A stretch of DNA of 64,000 bases from an uncultured Methylophaga sp. (GTDB lineage: Bacteria; Pseudomonadota; Gammaproteobacteria; Nitrosococcales; Methylophagaceae). The notes beneath the pieces are model-generated. The model had not been told where the DNA came from. It searched no databases and worked only from the letters and a program-made list of their open reading frames with translations. Made by a program: the position numbers and the translations under genes. The stretch covers positions 124,001 to 188,000 of the forward strand of contig NZ_CAMYKO010000004.1 of NCBI RefSeq assembly GCF_947259025.1, in the 5' to 3' direction. Shown piece after piece: positions 1 to 11,561 of this stretch; positions within the stretch are counted from its first letter, which is position 1, and each line of letters begins with the position of its first letter.

Positions 1-4
1 CGTA

Positions 5-1051
5 ATGGTCTCGGCCTACACCGCCGCCAGCTCCGGCGCCACGCCGCGGGCAACCCAACTGGTGCGTCAGGATTCCACTACCCAGAATGTGCTGGCAACT
101 TTTATCGGCTCCTTCCTGTTCAGTCTGGTCGGTATCATTGCACTGAGCACCGGCGTCTATGGGGATAACGGCCGCTTGATCCTGTTTGTGGTGACCATCG
201 GTATTATCGTTCTTATTGTTGTCACCATACTGCGCTGGATTGAGCACCTGTCACGGCTGGGACGGCTGGGTGAAACCACCAACCGGGTGGAACAGGTGGC
301 CAGTCAGGCCGTACAGCAGCGGATTGATTATCCTTGCCTCGGTGCGCGCCGACTGGACTGGGATAATATGCCCGCCTATCTTGAGAACGCGATTTATCCC
401 GACAATACCGGTTATATTCAGCATATCGATATCGGCAAGCTCAACCGCTGTGCCGAGCAGGCTGAAGCCGAAATCACCGTGTTAGCCGAGCCCGGCCAGT
501 TTATCCACCCGGCCGAAGCCGCTGTCTGCTTCAGTGGTGAACTGACTGATGAGCTAGAAAACACGATTCGCTCTGCGTTCACGGTCGGTAATGAACGCTC
601 TTTCGACCAGGATCCGCGTTTTGGACTGTCAGTGCTGGCTGAAATTGCCTCGCGGGCTTTATCACCTGCAGTCAATGATCCCGGTACAGCGATTGATATT
701 GTCAGCCGTGCGGTGCGGATCCTGGAACCCTGGCGAGAGCACCTCTCCATCGATGACAGTCATGAAGACATTATTTACCCGCATGTTCGGATTGCCGAAA
801 TCAAACTGGAGGATCTGTTTGACGATGTGTTTCTGCCGATAGCACGTGATGGTGCAGCACTGATAGAAATTCAGCTGCGCCTGCAAAAATCACTACTGGC
901 ACTCAAGCAGCTTTGCCCCCAGTGTTTTGCCGAGCAAGTAGAACGTCACTCTGAAATGGCTTTCGAGCGTGCCCGCCATGCGCTGACCCTGGAAGCCGAT
1001 CAGCAGCGCCTGCGGCGGATCGTCGATCAAATCCAGTCCTGTCTGAATTAA
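5..1051 (+). CDS. DUF2254-type predicted membrane protein, probably 5'-truncated by the window edge
   Basis: ORF open to the window start; TM segments then soluble C-terminal region with SPAVNDPGTAIDIVSRA motif typical of DUF2254. Confidence 0.7.
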   Translation: MVSAYTAASSGATPRATQLVRQDSTTQNVLATFIGSFLFSLVGIIALSTGVYGDNGRLILFVVTIGIIVLIVVTILRWIEHLSRLGRLGETTNRVEQVASQAVQQRIDYPCLGARRLDWDNMPAYLENAIYPDNTGYIQHIDIGKLNRCAEQAEAEITVLAEPGQFIHPAEAAVCFSGELTDELENTIRSAFTVGNERSFDQDPRFGLSVLAEIASRALSPAVNDPGTAIDIVSRAVRILEPWREHLSIDDSHEDIIYPHVRIAEIKLEDLFDDVFLPIARDGAALIEIQLRLQKSLLALKQLCPQCFAEQVERHSEMAFERARHALTLEADQQRLRRIVDQIQSCLN

Positions 1052-1073
1052 AAATTTAGTCTGTTTACAGCAC

Positions 1074-1110
1074 ATACCGATCGGTATATCATGAATGAAC
1101 GTTCATTCAT
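1074..1110. promoter_or_regulatory. Two perfect palindromes (ATACCGATCGGTAT, 1074-1087; ATGAATGAACGTTCATTCAT, 1091-1110), probable TetR operator region
   Basis: Read directly; immediately upstream of the tetR-type gene starting at 1126. Confidence 0.7.
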
Positions 1111-1125
1111 AACTCAGGTAACACC

Positions 1126-1725
1126 ATGGCTCAAACCGCCGCCACCGATAAAAAACAACGCATTCTTGAGGCCACCTTACAGCTTCTGGCCCGCTGCGGT
1201 TTTCATGGGTTTTCGATGAAACAGTTGGCCACAGAAGCCGGGGTCGCCACCGGCACCATTTATCTGTATTTCCGCGATCGCGAGGCGCTGATCGCCGAGC
1301 TTCACAGCATTATTATCAGCGCCTTTGCCGAGGCGGCGTTTGCCGATTTTAATGCGCAGCGTCCACTGAAACAGCAATACCAGCGGATCTGCGCCAACAT
1401 CTGGCAGTTCTGCATTGAAAACCGCTCTGTCACGTTGAGCAAGGCACAGTTTGATCACCTGCCCACAGATGTATTGCGCAGCCAGCGCAGCGATGCCTGG
1501 CAGCAGTTTCAACCGCTGCGTGACTTGTTTCAGCAGGGCCGCGACAACGGCCAGATCAAAAACCTGCCTGATGATGTTTTGGGCAGCCTGAGTTTTGAAC
1601 CCTATATGTACATGGCCAGTCAGCAATTACTGGATGTCATTAATGTCGATCAGACACAGCTTCAGCAAATCATGGATGCATCCTGGGATGCTATTGCCAC
1701 AGAAACCGGACAGGCCGCGGGGTAG
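1126..1725 (+). CDS. TetR/AcrR family transcriptional regulator
   Basis: N-terminal HTH (RILEATLQLLARCGFHGFSMKQLATEAGVATGTIYLYFRDREAL). Confidence 0.9.
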   Translation: MAQTAATDKKQRILEATLQLLARCGFHGFSMKQLATEAGVATGTIYLYFRDREALIAELHSIIISAFAEAAFADFNAQRPLKQQYQRICANIWQFCIENRSVTLSKAQFDHLPTDVLRSQRSDAWQQFQPLRDLFQQGRDNGQIKNLPDDVLGSLSFEPYMYMASQQLLDVINVDQTQLQQIMDASWDAIATETGQAAG

Positions 1726-1731
1726 GAGTAA

Positions 1732-2892
1732 ATGATGAAACAATTAATTCAATGGCCCCTGCTGGGCTTGTTGCTGCTGGGCCTTGCCGCCTGCCAGCAG
1801 GAAGAGGCTTCACCGTCTGCCAATGCACAGACGCCCGCTGCCACACCGGTCAATGTGGTCACGCTGAAAGCTCAAGCTGTGACCCTGACCCGCTCTTTAC
1901 CGGCCCGGACCGTAGCGCTGCGCAAGGCCGAGGTGCGGCCACAGGTGAACGGTATTATTGAAAAACGCTTATTTGAGGAAGGCGCTCAGGTGGAAGCCGA
2001 TCAGCATTTGTATCAGATTGAACCGGCGCTGTTTGAAGCGAATCTGGCTAATGCCGAAGCCGGACTGGTGCGGGCCAGGGCCGCTTTGACCACCGCTAAA
2101 GCGCGTGAGACCCGTTATAAAAACCTGTTGGATGACAAAGCCATCAGCCGCCAGGAATACGATGATGCGTTGGCGACGTTCCAGCAGGCACAGGCAGAGA
2201 TTCAGGTGCAGCAGGCTGCGGTCAAAACCGCGCAGACTAACCTCGGCTATACCAAAGTGACCGCGCCGATTGCCGGTCGTATTGGTAAATCCAATGTGAC
2301 TGAGGGTGCCCTGGTCACCGCTCAGCAGGCCGCTGTGATGGCCACGATTCACCAGCTTGACCCGATTTATGTGGATATTGCCCAACCTTCCAAAGAGCTG
2401 CTGGCGCTGCGCAAGAAAATTATCGATCGCGAGCTGGATCAACAGTCCGCGCCCACCGTGAAACTGACACTGGAGGATGGCAGCCAGTATCCACTCGAAG
2501 GCAAGCTACAGTTTGCCGAGGTAGATGTCGATCCCTCGACCGGTGACGTGGTGCTGCGTGCCATTATGCCCAACCCTGAGCAACTACTGTTACCGGGCAT
2601 GTTTGTCCGCGCTGAAATTATTGAGGGCGAACTCGATAATGCCATTTTGGCACCACAAAAAGGTATTACCTTCAATCGTCAGGGTGAGGCCAGCGCCCTG
2701 GTGGTTAACGACAATCAGCAGGTTGAGGCACGCCAGCTGAAACTGGGCCGTGCCATTGGTGATAACTGGCTGGTGCAGTCCGGACTTGAGGATGGGGAAC
2801 AACTTATCGTCGCCGGGCTGCAGAAAGTAAGTCCGGGCGCCGATGTCCAGATTGATCAAAATCAGCAGCAGACCGCGCAGGGAGAGCAGTAA
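1732..2892 (+). CDS. RND efflux periplasmic adaptor (membrane fusion protein, AcrA/MexA type)
   Basis: Lipoprotein-like signal (LLGLAACQQ), biotinyl-lipoyl-like and HlyD-like domains, upstream of RND pump. Confidence 0.93.
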   Translation: MMKQLIQWPLLGLLLLGLAACQQEEASPSANAQTPAATPVNVVTLKAQAVTLTRSLPARTVALRKAEVRPQVNGIIEKRLFEEGAQVEADQHLYQIEPALFEANLANAEAGLVRARAALTTAKARETRYKNLLDDKAISRQEYDDALATFQQAQAEIQVQQAAVKTAQTNLGYTKVTAPIAGRIGKSNVTEGALVTAQQAAVMATIHQLDPIYVDIAQPSKELLALRKKIIDRELDQQSAPTVKLTLEDGSQYPLEGKLQFAEVDVDPSTGDVVLRAIMPNPEQLLLPGMFVRAEIIEGELDNAILAPQKGITFNRQGEASALVVNDNQQVEARQLKLGRAIGDNWLVQSGLEDGEQLIVAGLQKVSPGADVQIDQNQQQTAQGEQ

Positions 2893-5800
2893 TGGCGCGC
2901 TTTTTTATCGACCGCCCGGTCTTTGCCTGGGTCATTGCCATTATCATCATGCTGGCCGGGGTGCTGGCAATCATTCAGTTGCCGGTCTCGCAATACCCTG
3001 ATGTGGCCCCGCCTTCGGTAGAGATCCGCACCACCTATCCCGGTGCTTCTGCCAAAACAGTGGAAGATTCCGTCATTCAGGTACTCGAACAGAACCTGAC
3101 CGGCATCGACAATGTGCTCTATATGTCGGCCACCAGTGATTCCACCGGTGTCGGCCAGTTAACCATCACCTTTGAGGCCGGCACTGATCCCGATATTGCC
3201 CAGGTGCAGGTACAGAACAAACTGCAGGGTGCAATGCCGCTGTTGCCCCAGGAAGTGCAGGAACAGGGGATCCGCGTAACCAAGTCTTCGACCGGTTTCT
3301 TGATGGTACTGGGGTTTGTCTCATCCGACGGCAGTATGGATAAATACGATATCGCCGATTTTGTCGGTGCTAATATCCAGGATCCCTTGAGCCGGGTTGA
3401 TGGTGTAGGCCGTATTCAAATCTTCGGATCCCAGTACGCCATGCGGATCTGGCTCAATCCGGAAAGACTCAGTCACTATAAACTGACCACCAGCGAAGTC
3501 GTGACCGCTATCCGTGCCCAGAATGTGCAGGTGGCAGCCGGCGAACTGGGCGGCGCGCCAGCGGTCGAGGGTCAGCAGTTCAATGCCAATATCGTGGTAC
3601 AGACCCGCCTGGAAACCCCGGAAGAATTCAGCAATATCATCCTGCGGGTCAATGAAGATGGGTCACGTATTCTGCTCGGCGATGTCGCCCGCGTCGAACT
3701 GGGCGGCGAAAACTATCAGTACGAGACCGAGTACAACAAACAACCAGCAGCTGGCCTGGGTATCTCGCTGGCATCGGGTGCGAATGCGCTGGAAACGGCA
3801 GCGAACGTCCGCGAACGTATTGATCAACTGGAAGCATTTTTCCCCGCCGGTCTCGACGTCGTTTATCCCTACGACACCACCCCGTTTGTCAGGCTGTCGA
3901 TTGAAGGCGTGATTCACACCCTGATTGAAGCCATCGTACTGGTGTTCTGTGTCATGTATCTGTTTTTGCAGAATTTTCGTGCCACGCTGATCCCGACTAT
4001 CGCCGTGCCGGTGGTGTTGCTGGGTACCTTTGCCATTCTTTATGCCTTCGGCTTTTCGATTAACACGCTGACCATGTTTGCCATGGTGCTGGCCATCGGC
4101 CTGTTGGTCGATGACGCCATCGTGGTGGTGGAAAACGTCGAGCGGGTGATGCACGAAGACGGGCTCTCGCCGAGAGAAGCCACCCGCAAGTCGATGGGCC
4201 AGATCACCGGTGCTTTGGTGGGGATTGCACTGGTGTTGTCAGCAGTGTTTGTCCCCATGGCTTTCTTTGGTGGCTCCACCGGTGTCATCTATCGTCAGTT
4301 TTCCATAGCGGTGGTATCAGCGATGGCGTTATCAGTACTGGTGGCCTTAACGCTGAGTCCGGCTTTGTGCGCGGCCATGCTCAAGCCGACCAATGCCGAT
4401 CATTATCAGCGCAAGGGCTTTTTCGGCTGGTTCAACCGCGTATTCAACTCTGCCACGCAGCGCTATCAGAATAGTGTTGGCCATATGATTGGCCGCACCG
4501 GCCGTTATATGCTGATTTACCTGCTGATCGTGGTCGGCCTGGCGTTAATCTTCAACCGTCTGCCGGGCTCATTCCTGCCTGATGAAGATCAGGGCCTGAT
4601 GTTCAACCAGATGGTCTTACCGGCCAATGCTTCCAAGGATCGGTCGATGGCAGTGATGGACAAAATCGAGGATTATTTCCTGGAGCAGGAAGCAGACAAT
4701 GTCGAATCCGTGTTCTCGGTCATCGGCTTCAGCTTCGGTGGCCGTGGCCAGAATAACGGGCTTGCCTTTATCAATATGAAAGACTGGGATGAACGGCCGT
4801 TAGCGGAACAGGAAGTGCAGCAGGTCGCAGCCCGTGCCAATGGCTTTTTTGCCACACTGAAAAATGCCATGGCCTTTGCCATCGCGCCACCGCCGATTCG
4901 TGAACTGGGCAACTCCAGCGGCTTTGACCTGCAACTACAGGATCTGGGCGGTCTGGGTCACCAGAAATTGATGGAAGCGCGTAATCAGTTGCTGGGACTG
5001 GCAGCGCAGGAGCCACTTCTGACCGGCGTCAGACCCAATGGCCAGGAAGATACGCCACAGTTCAAACTTGACGTGGATCACACCAAGGCGGCGGCCTTCG
5101 GAGTCTCGCTCAGCGATATCAACAACACTTTCAACACCGCCTGGGCATCTAGCTACGTCAATGACTTTATCGACAATGGCCGCATTAAAAAAGTCTACGT
5201 ACAGGGTGATGCCCCCTACCGAATGATGCCCGAAGATGTCGGCGAGTGGTATTTACGCAATGACAATAATGAAATGGTATCAATGGCCTCGTTGACTGAA
5301 GGCCGCTGGATTTATGGCTCACCCAGGCTCGAACGCTATAACGGCGTGTCGTCCGTCAATATCCAGGGGGAAGGCGCACCCGGTGTCAGCTCCGGTGATG
5401 CCATGCTGGCCATGGAGTCACTGATTGAACAACTACCGGAGGGCATAGGCTATCAATGGACAGGCCTGTCGCTGCAGGAGCGTGAATCCGGTGATCAGGC
5501 CCCGTTATTGTATGCATTGTCGATCTTGGTCGTCTTCCTGTGCCTGGCCGCGCTTTATGAGAGCTGGTCCGTGCCGTTCTCGGTGATGCTGGTGATCCCG
5601 CTGGGCGTGCTCGGGGCGGTGCTTTTTGCCATGGCGCGGGGGCTGTCCAACGATGTCTATTTCCAGGTTGGCCTGTTGACGACCATTGGTCTGGCATCCA
5701 AGAACGCGATTTTGATCGTGGAATTTGCCAAGGCCTTGTATGAAGACGGCATGGAGCTGATTGAGGCCACGCTGGAGGCGGTCAGAATGCGTCTACGCCC

Positions 5801-6035
5801 GATTATTATGACCTCAATGGCCTTCATGCTGGGCGTGACACCGCTGATGATTGCCAGTGGTGCCGGCTCCGGCAGTCAGAACGCTATCGGCACCAGCGTG
5901 TTCGGCGGCGTATTCACCGCTACCGTGCTGGCCGTGTTCTTTATCCCGGTGTTCTTTGTGGTGGTCTTTAAACTGGCCGATAAGCTGAGTGGCCGCAACA
6001 AAAAAGTCGAGAACCCGCAGGAGACGCAGGCATGA
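2892..6035 (+). CDS. RND multidrug efflux inner-membrane transporter (AcrB/MexB, HAE1 family)
   Basis: 1047 aa, [23 protein letters not shown] start, [16 protein letters not shown] motif. Confidence 0.96.
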   Translation: MARFFIDRPVFAWVIAIIIMLAGVLAIIQLPVSQYPDVAPPSVEIRTTYPGASAKTVEDSVIQVLEQNLTGIDNVLYMSATSDSTGVGQLTITFEAGTDPDIAQVQVQNKLQGAMPLLPQEVQEQGIRVTKSSTGFLMVLGFVSSDGSMDKYDIADFVGANIQDPLSRVDGVGRIQIFGSQYAMRIWLNPERLSHYKLTTSEVVTAIRAQNVQVAAGELGGAPAVEGQQFNANIVVQTRLETPEEFSNIILRVNEDGSRILLGDVARVELGGENYQYETEYNKQPAAGLGISLASGANALETAANVRERIDQLEAFFPAGLDVVYPYDTTPFVRLSIEGVIHTLIEAIVLVFCVMYLFLQNFRATLIPTIAVPVVLLGTFAILYAFGFSINTLTMFAMVLAIGLLVDDAIVVVENVERVMHEDGLSPREATRKSMGQITGALVGIALVLSAVFVPMAFFGGSTGVIYRQFSIAVVSAMALSVLVALTLSPALCAAMLKPTNADHYQRKGFFGWFNRVFNSATQRYQNSVGHMIGRTGRYMLIYLLIVVGLALIFNRLPGSFLPDEDQGLMFNQMVLPANASKDRSMAVMDKIEDYFLEQEADNVESVFSVIGFSFGGRGQNNGLAFINMKDWDERPLAEQEVQQVAARANGFFATLKNAMAFAIAPPPIRELGNSSGFDLQLQDLGGLGHQKLMEARNQLLGLAAQEPLLTGVRPNGQEDTPQFKLDVDHTKAAAFGVSLSDINNTFNTAWASSYVNDFIDNGRIKKVYVQGDAPYRMMPEDVGEWYLRNDNNEMVSMASLTEGRWIYGSPRLERYNGVSSVNIQGEGAPGVSSGDAMLAMESLIEQLPEGIGYQWTGLSLQERESGDQAPLLYALSILVVFLCLAALYESWSVPFSVMLVIPLGVLGAVLFAMARGLSNDVYFQVGLLTTIGLASKNAILIVEFAKALYEDGMELIEATLEAVRMRLRPIIMTSMAFMLGVTPLMIASGAGSGSQNAIGTSVFGGVFTATVLAVFFIPVFFVVVFKLADKLSGRNKKVENPQETQA

Positions 6036-7450
6036 AGGTATTGAGCAGAACCTCGCTGATTATGGGGCTGATAGCAGGCCTTTCCGCCTGCTCACTGATG
6101 CCGGATTATCAGCAGCCCGACCCGGACGTTGCTTTGGCTGACACCGGAGCGACGAATGAAACGGCTGCCGCTGAACTGGGCTGGCGTGAATTCTTCCAGG
6201 ATCCGTCCCTGCAGGCGATGATTGAACGGGCACTTGACAACAACCGCGAGTTAGAGGCCGCCTCGCTAAGCGTGCAGCAACTGCAGGCCCAGTACCGGAT
6301 TCAGCGCGCTGCCAGACTGCCGGCTGTGGATGCCGAGGCGGCAGCCAGTCGCTCACGCACACCGGAGTCGCTGAGCTTTACCGGTGATAGCGGCATTAAC
6401 GAGCAATACAGTGTTGGCCTGGGTATTACCAACTGGGAAATTGATTTCTTCGGCCGTCTCGACAGCCTGTCACAATCAGCTTTGCAGCAGTATTTTGCCA
6501 GCCAGGCAGCCCGTAACAATATTCAGCTCAGCCTGGTGGCCCAGGTCGCTGATGCCTGGTATAGCTGGCAGGCGGCGCGCGCCCAGTATCAACTGGCAGT
6601 CGATACTCGCGAAGTCCGTGAAGAAAGTTACCGGTTGATTCAAAAGCGCTTCGATAACGGCCTCGCCTCAGAGCTGGACCTGCGCCAGTCTGAGACCGCC
6701 GTGCATGAAGCGCGGGTGTTGGAGGCTCAATACCGGCAACAGGCAAACCAGTTTTTTACCACGCTACAGCTTTTAACTGGTGACACGCTGGACAAACAAC
6801 ACTGGCAGGCTGAGTGGCATGAAATCGGTGAGATTCAGGCTATTCCTGCCGACTTGTCATCAGCAGTTCTGTTGCAGCGACCCGATGTGTTACAGGCCGA
6901 ACACCAAATCAAATCCGCCAATGCCGATATCGGTGCTGCGCGGGCAGCCTTTTTTCCCAGGATCAGCCTGACCACCAGTCTGGGACTGGCCGGGAGTGCG
7001 CCGGCGCAACTGACCGAGACCAGCAGCCGTCAGTGGCAGATTGCACCGCAGTTCAGCCTGCCGCTGCTGGACTGGGGCGTGAATCAGGCCAACCTTGATG
7101 TCGCCGAGTTACAGAAAGATATCAATATCGCCAACTATCAACTCGTGATTCAGCAGGCTTTCAAGGAAGTGCGTGATGAAATGGAAGCCCGCATCACGTT
7201 GGATGATCAGTTTCAGGCACAGCATGACCTGACAACAGCCACCCAGCGCAGTCTTGAACTGGCGCGCACGCGTTTCGATGCCGGCGTCGACAGTTATCTG
7301 GATGTACTGGATGCCCAGCGTAGCTCAATCAATAGTCAGTTAAATCTGATTGATATCCGCCTGCAAGGTCTGCGTAATCAACTAACGATCTATAAAGCGC
7401 TGGGTGGCGGCCTGCTGGAAACCACCGTCAACGCGGAGTTGGCAAAATAG
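6032..7450 (+). CDS. Outer-membrane efflux lipoprotein (OprM/NodT family)
   Basis: Lipobox [13 protein letters not shown] repeats; start overlaps the stop of the RND gene. Confidence 0.94.
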   Translation: MKVLSRTSLIMGLIAGLSACSLMPDYQQPDPDVALADTGATNETAAAELGWREFFQDPSLQAMIERALDNNRELEAASLSVQQLQAQYRIQRAARLPAVDAEAAASRSRTPESLSFTGDSGINEQYSVGLGITNWEIDFFGRLDSLSQSALQQYFASQAARNNIQLSLVAQVADAWYSWQAARAQYQLAVDTREVREESYRLIQKRFDNGLASELDLRQSETAVHEARVLEAQYRQQANQFFTTLQLLTGDTLDKQHWQAEWHEIGEIQAIPADLSSAVLLQRPDVLQAEHQIKSANADIGAARAAFFPRISLTTSLGLAGSAPAQLTETSSRQWQIAPQFSLPLLDWGVNQANLDVAELQKDINIANYQLVIQQAFKEVRDEMEARITLDDQFQAQHDLTTATQRSLELARTRFDAGVDSYLDVLDAQRSSINSQLNLIDIRLQGLRNQLTIYKALGGGLLETTVNAELAK

Positions 7451-7501
7451 CAGCGTTTAATTTAAGCTGAGCCGGAACCTGACCAAAACAAGGAGACAGC
7501 A

Positions 7502-7681
7502 ATGGGTTTAGAAGTAGGTGGTTTACTCGGTCTAATCTGGCTGATTATTGTTATCTGGGCCATTATCAAAGTCGCCAACAGTCCTGCCGGCGGCGGTGCC
7601 AAAATTCTGTGGATTTTGATCCTGTTGTTGTTCCCGTTGATCGGCTTGATCATCTGGTTCTTCCTGGGGCCCAAGGGCTAG
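7502..7681 (+). CDS. Small PLD nuclease N-terminal (PLDc_N)-type membrane protein, 59 aa
   Basis: Manual translation MGLEVGGLLGLIWLIIVIWAIIKVANSPAGGGAKILWILILLLFPLIGLIIWFFLGPKG*; AGGAG upstream; missed by the ORF track because it is under 60 aa. Confidence 0.8.
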   Translation: MGLEVGGLLGLIWLIIVIWAIIKVANSPAGGGAKILWILILLLFPLIGLIIWFFLGPKG

Positions 7682-7692
7682 CGGATAACCAC

Positions 7693-7722
7693 AAAAAAAG
7701 GGGCTGAAAAGCCCCTTTTTTA
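7693..7722. terminator. Bidirectional intrinsic terminator
   Basis: AAAAAAAGGGGCTGAAAAGCCCCTTTTTT between convergent genes. Confidence 0.85.
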
Positions 7723-7740
7723 TTACCTGACTATTCTTTA

Positions 7741-8295
7741 TCAAGCCAGATGTTCCTTCAGCAGCCCCGGCTGACGTTCAGGGGTGAAGATTTCAATCCA
7801 GTAGCCATCCGGATCCTGGATAAAGGCAATACCTTTCATCTTGCCGTCATTGGGCTTTTTCACAAAAGGCACGCCGAACTCTTCAAAGCGGGCACAGGCC
7901 GCATCAATATCCGGCACGGCAAAACCGATATGGCCAAAGCCTCGCGGATCACTGTTGCCATTGTGATAGCTGACATCATCCTTGTCTTCATCGCCCCAGT
8001 TATGGGTCAGTTCCAGCATCGCCGGCATGGCAAAAGTCTGTTTGATGCGCTCATCGTTATCCTCGGAAATCGCCTTGGCCTGTTCCGGTGACAAAGCGGC
8101 CATAAAATACAGCGTGAATTCCATCGCTGGAAAATCAAAACGTTTGACCAGCGTCATGCCCATCACTTCACTGTAAAACTTGAGCGTACGCTCGGGGTCT
8201 TTGATACGAAACATGGTCTGGTTAAACACAAAGTCATGCGTCGCCGGATCATGGTTCTCGGTCAGGCCTTTAGCCTCGTCAAAATGTCTGCTCAT
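7741..8295 (-). CDS. gloA: Lactoylglutathione lyase (glyoxalase I)
   Basis: VOC-family motifs [24 protein letters not shown] and [17 protein letters not shown]. Confidence 0.92.
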   Translation of the reverse strand: MSRHFDEAKGLTENHDPATHDFVFNQTMFRIKDPERTLKFYSEVMGMTLVKRFDFPAMEFTLYFMAALSPEQAKAISEDNDERIKQTFAMPAMLELTHNWGDEDKDDVSYHNGNSDPRGFGHIGFAVPDIDAACARFEEFGVPFVKKPNDGKMKGIAFIQDPDGYWIEIFTPERQPGLLKEHLA

Positions 8296-8316
8296 GCTGT
8301 CCTCCTCTATAAATAA

Positions 8317-9669
8317 CTAGGTTTCCTGCCTGCTTTGCGCCGGGCGTGAAAAATAACGCTGGCTTTCCTGTTTCACCACTTTCGATAGCAGCAGGATGCC
8401 AATCAGGTTTGGAATCGCCATCAGGCCGTTCATCAGATCGGAAAAATTCCAGACGAAGCTGAGTTCACGGGTCGCCCCCACCATCACCACCAGCACAAAA
8501 ACAATACGGAATGCCGTAATGGCTTTATCGTTGAACAGATATTCAATCGCTTTTTCACCGTAATAACTCCAACCCAGCAAGGTGGAAAATGCAAACAGCG
8601 CGGTGCTGATGGCGACAATAATGGTGCCGGTGTCGCCCAGGGTTTGGGCAAAGCTGAGGCTGGTCAGAATACCGGCACTGACGCCCTCACGCCAAACATC
8701 AGCGGTCAGGATGACCAGTGCCGTGGCGGTACAGACTACCAGCGTATCAATAAAGGTCTGCGTCATCGATACCAAAGCCTGCTTGACCGGATCTTTGGTG
8801 CGGGCTGCAGCCGCGGCAATCGGTGCTGAGCCCAGGCCGGACTCGTTGGAAAACACACCGCGGGCCACACCATAGCGAATGGCAGCCGCGACTGCGGCAC
8901 CGGCAAAACCACCACCGGCGGCAATCGGATTAAAGGCGTGCCAGAAAATCAGGCCGAAAGCTTCGGGCACTTCACTGGCATTGAGGACAATGACCACCAG
9001 GGCGGTGCCCAGATAAGCCACGATCATAAACGGCACCAGCATCGAGGTGAAACGGCCGATGGAGCGAATACCGCCGATCAACACCAACCCGGTCAGGATC
9101 ATCAGGATGCCGCCGGTCGTCCACTCGGCCAGGCCAAAGACTTCATTCATCACAGCAGCCGCTGAATTGGCCTGGGTCATATTGCCGATACCGAAAGCAG
9201 CACAAGCGGTAAACAAGGCAAACAGCCAACCCAGCCAGGGCAGTCCCGCCCCTTTGGCGATGTAGTACATGGGGCCGCCACGCATGCCCTTGTCACCCTG
9301 CTCACGGTAGCGCACCGCCAGCAAAGCCTCAGCATACTTGGTCGCCATGCCTACTAGGCCGGTCACCCACATCCAGAAAACGGCCCCGGGACCGCCCAGG
9401 GTGATCGCCGTGGCCACGCCGACGATATTACCAATCCCCACCGTGGCTGCCAGCGCCGTGGTTAAGGCAGCAAAGTGACTGATATCACCTTCTGCCTTGG
9501 CCTCTTTATCAAACACTAGCCGAAAAGCATGGCCTAAAGCGCGAAACTGCAGGCCCTTGAGTATGATCGTCAGGTACACACCCGTGCCGACCAGCAATAT
9601 CAGCATCGGTGGGCCCCAGACCCAGCCAGACATGACCGACACCCAGTGTGATATCAGTTCCATCACCAC
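8317..9669 (-). CDS. Alanine/glycine:cation symporter (AGCS family)
   Basis: FSNESGLGSAPIAAAAARTKDPVKQALVSM and GGPMYYI motifs. Confidence 0.92.
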   Translation of the reverse strand: MVMELISHWVSVMSGWVWGPPMLILLVGTGVYLTIILKGLQFRALGHAFRLVFDKEAKAEGDISHFAALTTALAATVGIGNIVGVATAITLGGPGAVFWMWVTGLVGMATKYAEALLAVRYREQGDKGMRGGPMYYIAKGAGLPWLGWLFALFTACAAFGIGNMTQANSAAAVMNEVFGLAEWTTGGILMILTGLVLIGGIRSIGRFTSMLVPFMIVAYLGTALVVIVLNASEVPEAFGLIFWHAFNPIAAGGGFAGAAVAAAIRYGVARGVFSNESGLGSAPIAAAAARTKDPVKQALVSMTQTFIDTLVVCTATALVILTADVWREGVSAGILTSLSFAQTLGDTGTIIVAISTALFAFSTLLGWSYYGEKAIEYLFNDKAITAFRIVFVLVVMVGATRELSFVWNFSDLMNGLMAIPNLIGILLLSKVVKQESQRYFSRPAQSRQET

Positions 9670-9756
9670 TTTTCCTTCAATTAAGTTTTAGTGAAGTTAA
9701 GTGGAGATCAGGCTGCCTGTCAAACTGCCTTCGAAGCCCGCACAGTCAGGTGAGAC

Positions 9757-10551
9757 TCAGACGATATCATCGACCACACCGCCATCAACCCGAAGCGCTG
9801 CACCACTGGTGGCCGAAGCCTGGGACGAGCAGACGTAAACCACCATATTTGCCACTTCTTCCACCGATGCAGGGCGTTGAATTACTGAACTGGGCCGCTG
9901 GGCCATAACAAATTCCTTGCCCAGTTGATCGATGCTTTTGCCTGTGCTTTCTGCTTCATCGGCAAACAGCGCATCGAATCCATCTGACCGCGTCGGACCA
10001 GGCAACACGCTGTTAACGGTAATGCCGCTACCCGCCAGTTTTTTGGCCAGCCCGCGGGAAAGCGATAATTGCGCGGTTTTGGAGACTCCGTAATGAATCA
10101 TATCGGCAGGAATGTTGCGTGCCGATTCAGATGAAATAAACACTATCCGGCCCCAGTCCTTGTTTTGCATGCTTTCAATATAATGCCGTGACAGGCGCAC
10201 CCCTGACATCACATTGGTCTGCCAGTAGCGATCCCAGGTCGCATCATCGGTATCGAAAAAGTCCAGCATGCCGTAAATACCGGCATTATTAACCAGAATA
10301 TCGACTTCAGGCACTTGGCTTATCAACGCATCGCATCCTTCAACCGTGCCCAGATCAGCTACAGCGCCGCTGATGACAGCCTTCGGCAATGTCGCTTGCA
10401 ACCGCTCAATTGCCCGATCCACTGATGTCTGACTGCGGCCATTAATAGTCACACTGGCCCCCGCGGCAGCCAAACCCTGTGCTATCCCGAAACCAATACC
10501 GCCACTGGATGCGGTGATCAAAGCCGTTTTGCCTGTGAAATCAATCTGCAT
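9757..10551 (-). CDS. SDR family oxidoreductase
   Basis: Rossmann TASSGGIGFGIA, NNAG, S...YGVSK catalytic motifs. Confidence 0.9.
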   Translation of the reverse strand: MQIDFTGKTALITASSGGIGFGIAQGLAAAGASVTINGRSQTSVDRAIERLQATLPKAVISGAVADLGTVEGCDALISQVPEVDILVNNAGIYGMLDFFDTDDATWDRYWQTNVMSGVRLSRHYIESMQNKDWGRIVFISSESARNIPADMIHYGVSKTAQLSLSRGLAKKLAGSGITVNSVLPGPTRSDGFDALFADEAESTGKSIDQLGKEFVMAQRPSSVIQRPASVEEVANMVVYVCSSQASATSGAALRVDGGVVDDIV

Positions 10552-10657
10552 TATTGCCTCCCAATACTGAAATCAAAACGATGGGCATTATTGTAGGCCT
10601 CGGTTACAATTGATTAAACAGAGATAATCTAAATTAACTATTTCCAATAATGCAACA

Positions 10658-11560
10658 ATGAAACGTATCGACGATTTACTGGCCTTACGCGTGTTCGAAC
10701 GCATTAGCAGCCTTGGCAGTCTGACTGAAGCTGCCCGTGATCTGGGTCTGTCGCTGGCCGTGGTGAGCAAACGTCTGGCAAAACTGGAACAGCAGTTGGG
10801 CTGTCAGTTAATTCATCGTAATACCCGCAAACTCACTATCAGTGATGAAGGCCGGCAGCTGGAAAAATATGCCCGTCGCATCATTGCCGAGCTGGAACAG
10901 GCAGAAGAAGCCCTCAGCGATACCCAGCTGACACTATCCGGCCCACTCAGGATTACCGCCCCCAATAGTTTTGGTCATCGCCACCTGATTGCTTTGTTGG
11001 CCCGCTTCCATCAGCTTTATCCGGCTGTTGAAATACAGTTACAGCTCAGCGATGAGGTTGAGGATTTGATTACTGATGACATCGATATTGCCATCCGTTA
11101 CGGTGAGTTACCCGACTCAAGGCTTGTTGCCCGGCGCCTGCTGGATAACAAACGTATTCTCTGTGCCTCACCCGCTTACCTGGCACGGCATGGCATGCCT
11201 GAGACACTGCAGCAGTTGCAAAACCACCGACTGATTGTGTTCAGCCGTCAACAGGGGCGTGAGTGGCGGTTTGACGGAGAGACGGTGGATATTAACCATG
11301 CCACAATCTGTAACGATGGTGAAGCTGCCCATATCATGGCGCTTAGCGGCATGGGGATTGTGCGTAAATCCTACTGGGATGTTGCCGAAGATCTGGCCAC
11401 GGGCACATTACAAACCGTGCTTGCCGACACGGTCTGGTGGGATGCGCCGATTCACGTGGTATATCTGCGTAATCCACACCAGCCCCGGCGTATCAGCCTG
11501 TTTATTGAGTTTTTAACGGAGAATATGCGAGCCTTGCAGCGCTCGGCCGAGGCGCCGTGA
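10658..11560 (+). CDS. LysR family transcriptional regulator
   Basis: N-terminal LTTR HTH, divergent from the SDR gene. Confidence 0.9.
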   Translation: MKRIDDLLALRVFERISSLGSLTEAARDLGLSLAVVSKRLAKLEQQLGCQLIHRNTRKLTISDEGRQLEKYARRIIAELEQAEEALSDTQLTLSGPLRITAPNSFGHRHLIALLARFHQLYPAVEIQLQLSDEVEDLITDDIDIAIRYGELPDSRLVARRLLDNKRILCASPAYLARHGMPETLQQLQNHRLIVFSRQQGREWRFDGETVDINHATICNDGEAAHIMALSGMGIVRKSYWDVAEDLATGTLQTVLADTVWWDAPIHVVYLRNPHQPRRISLFIEFLTENMRALQRSAEAP

Positions 11561-11561
11561 A

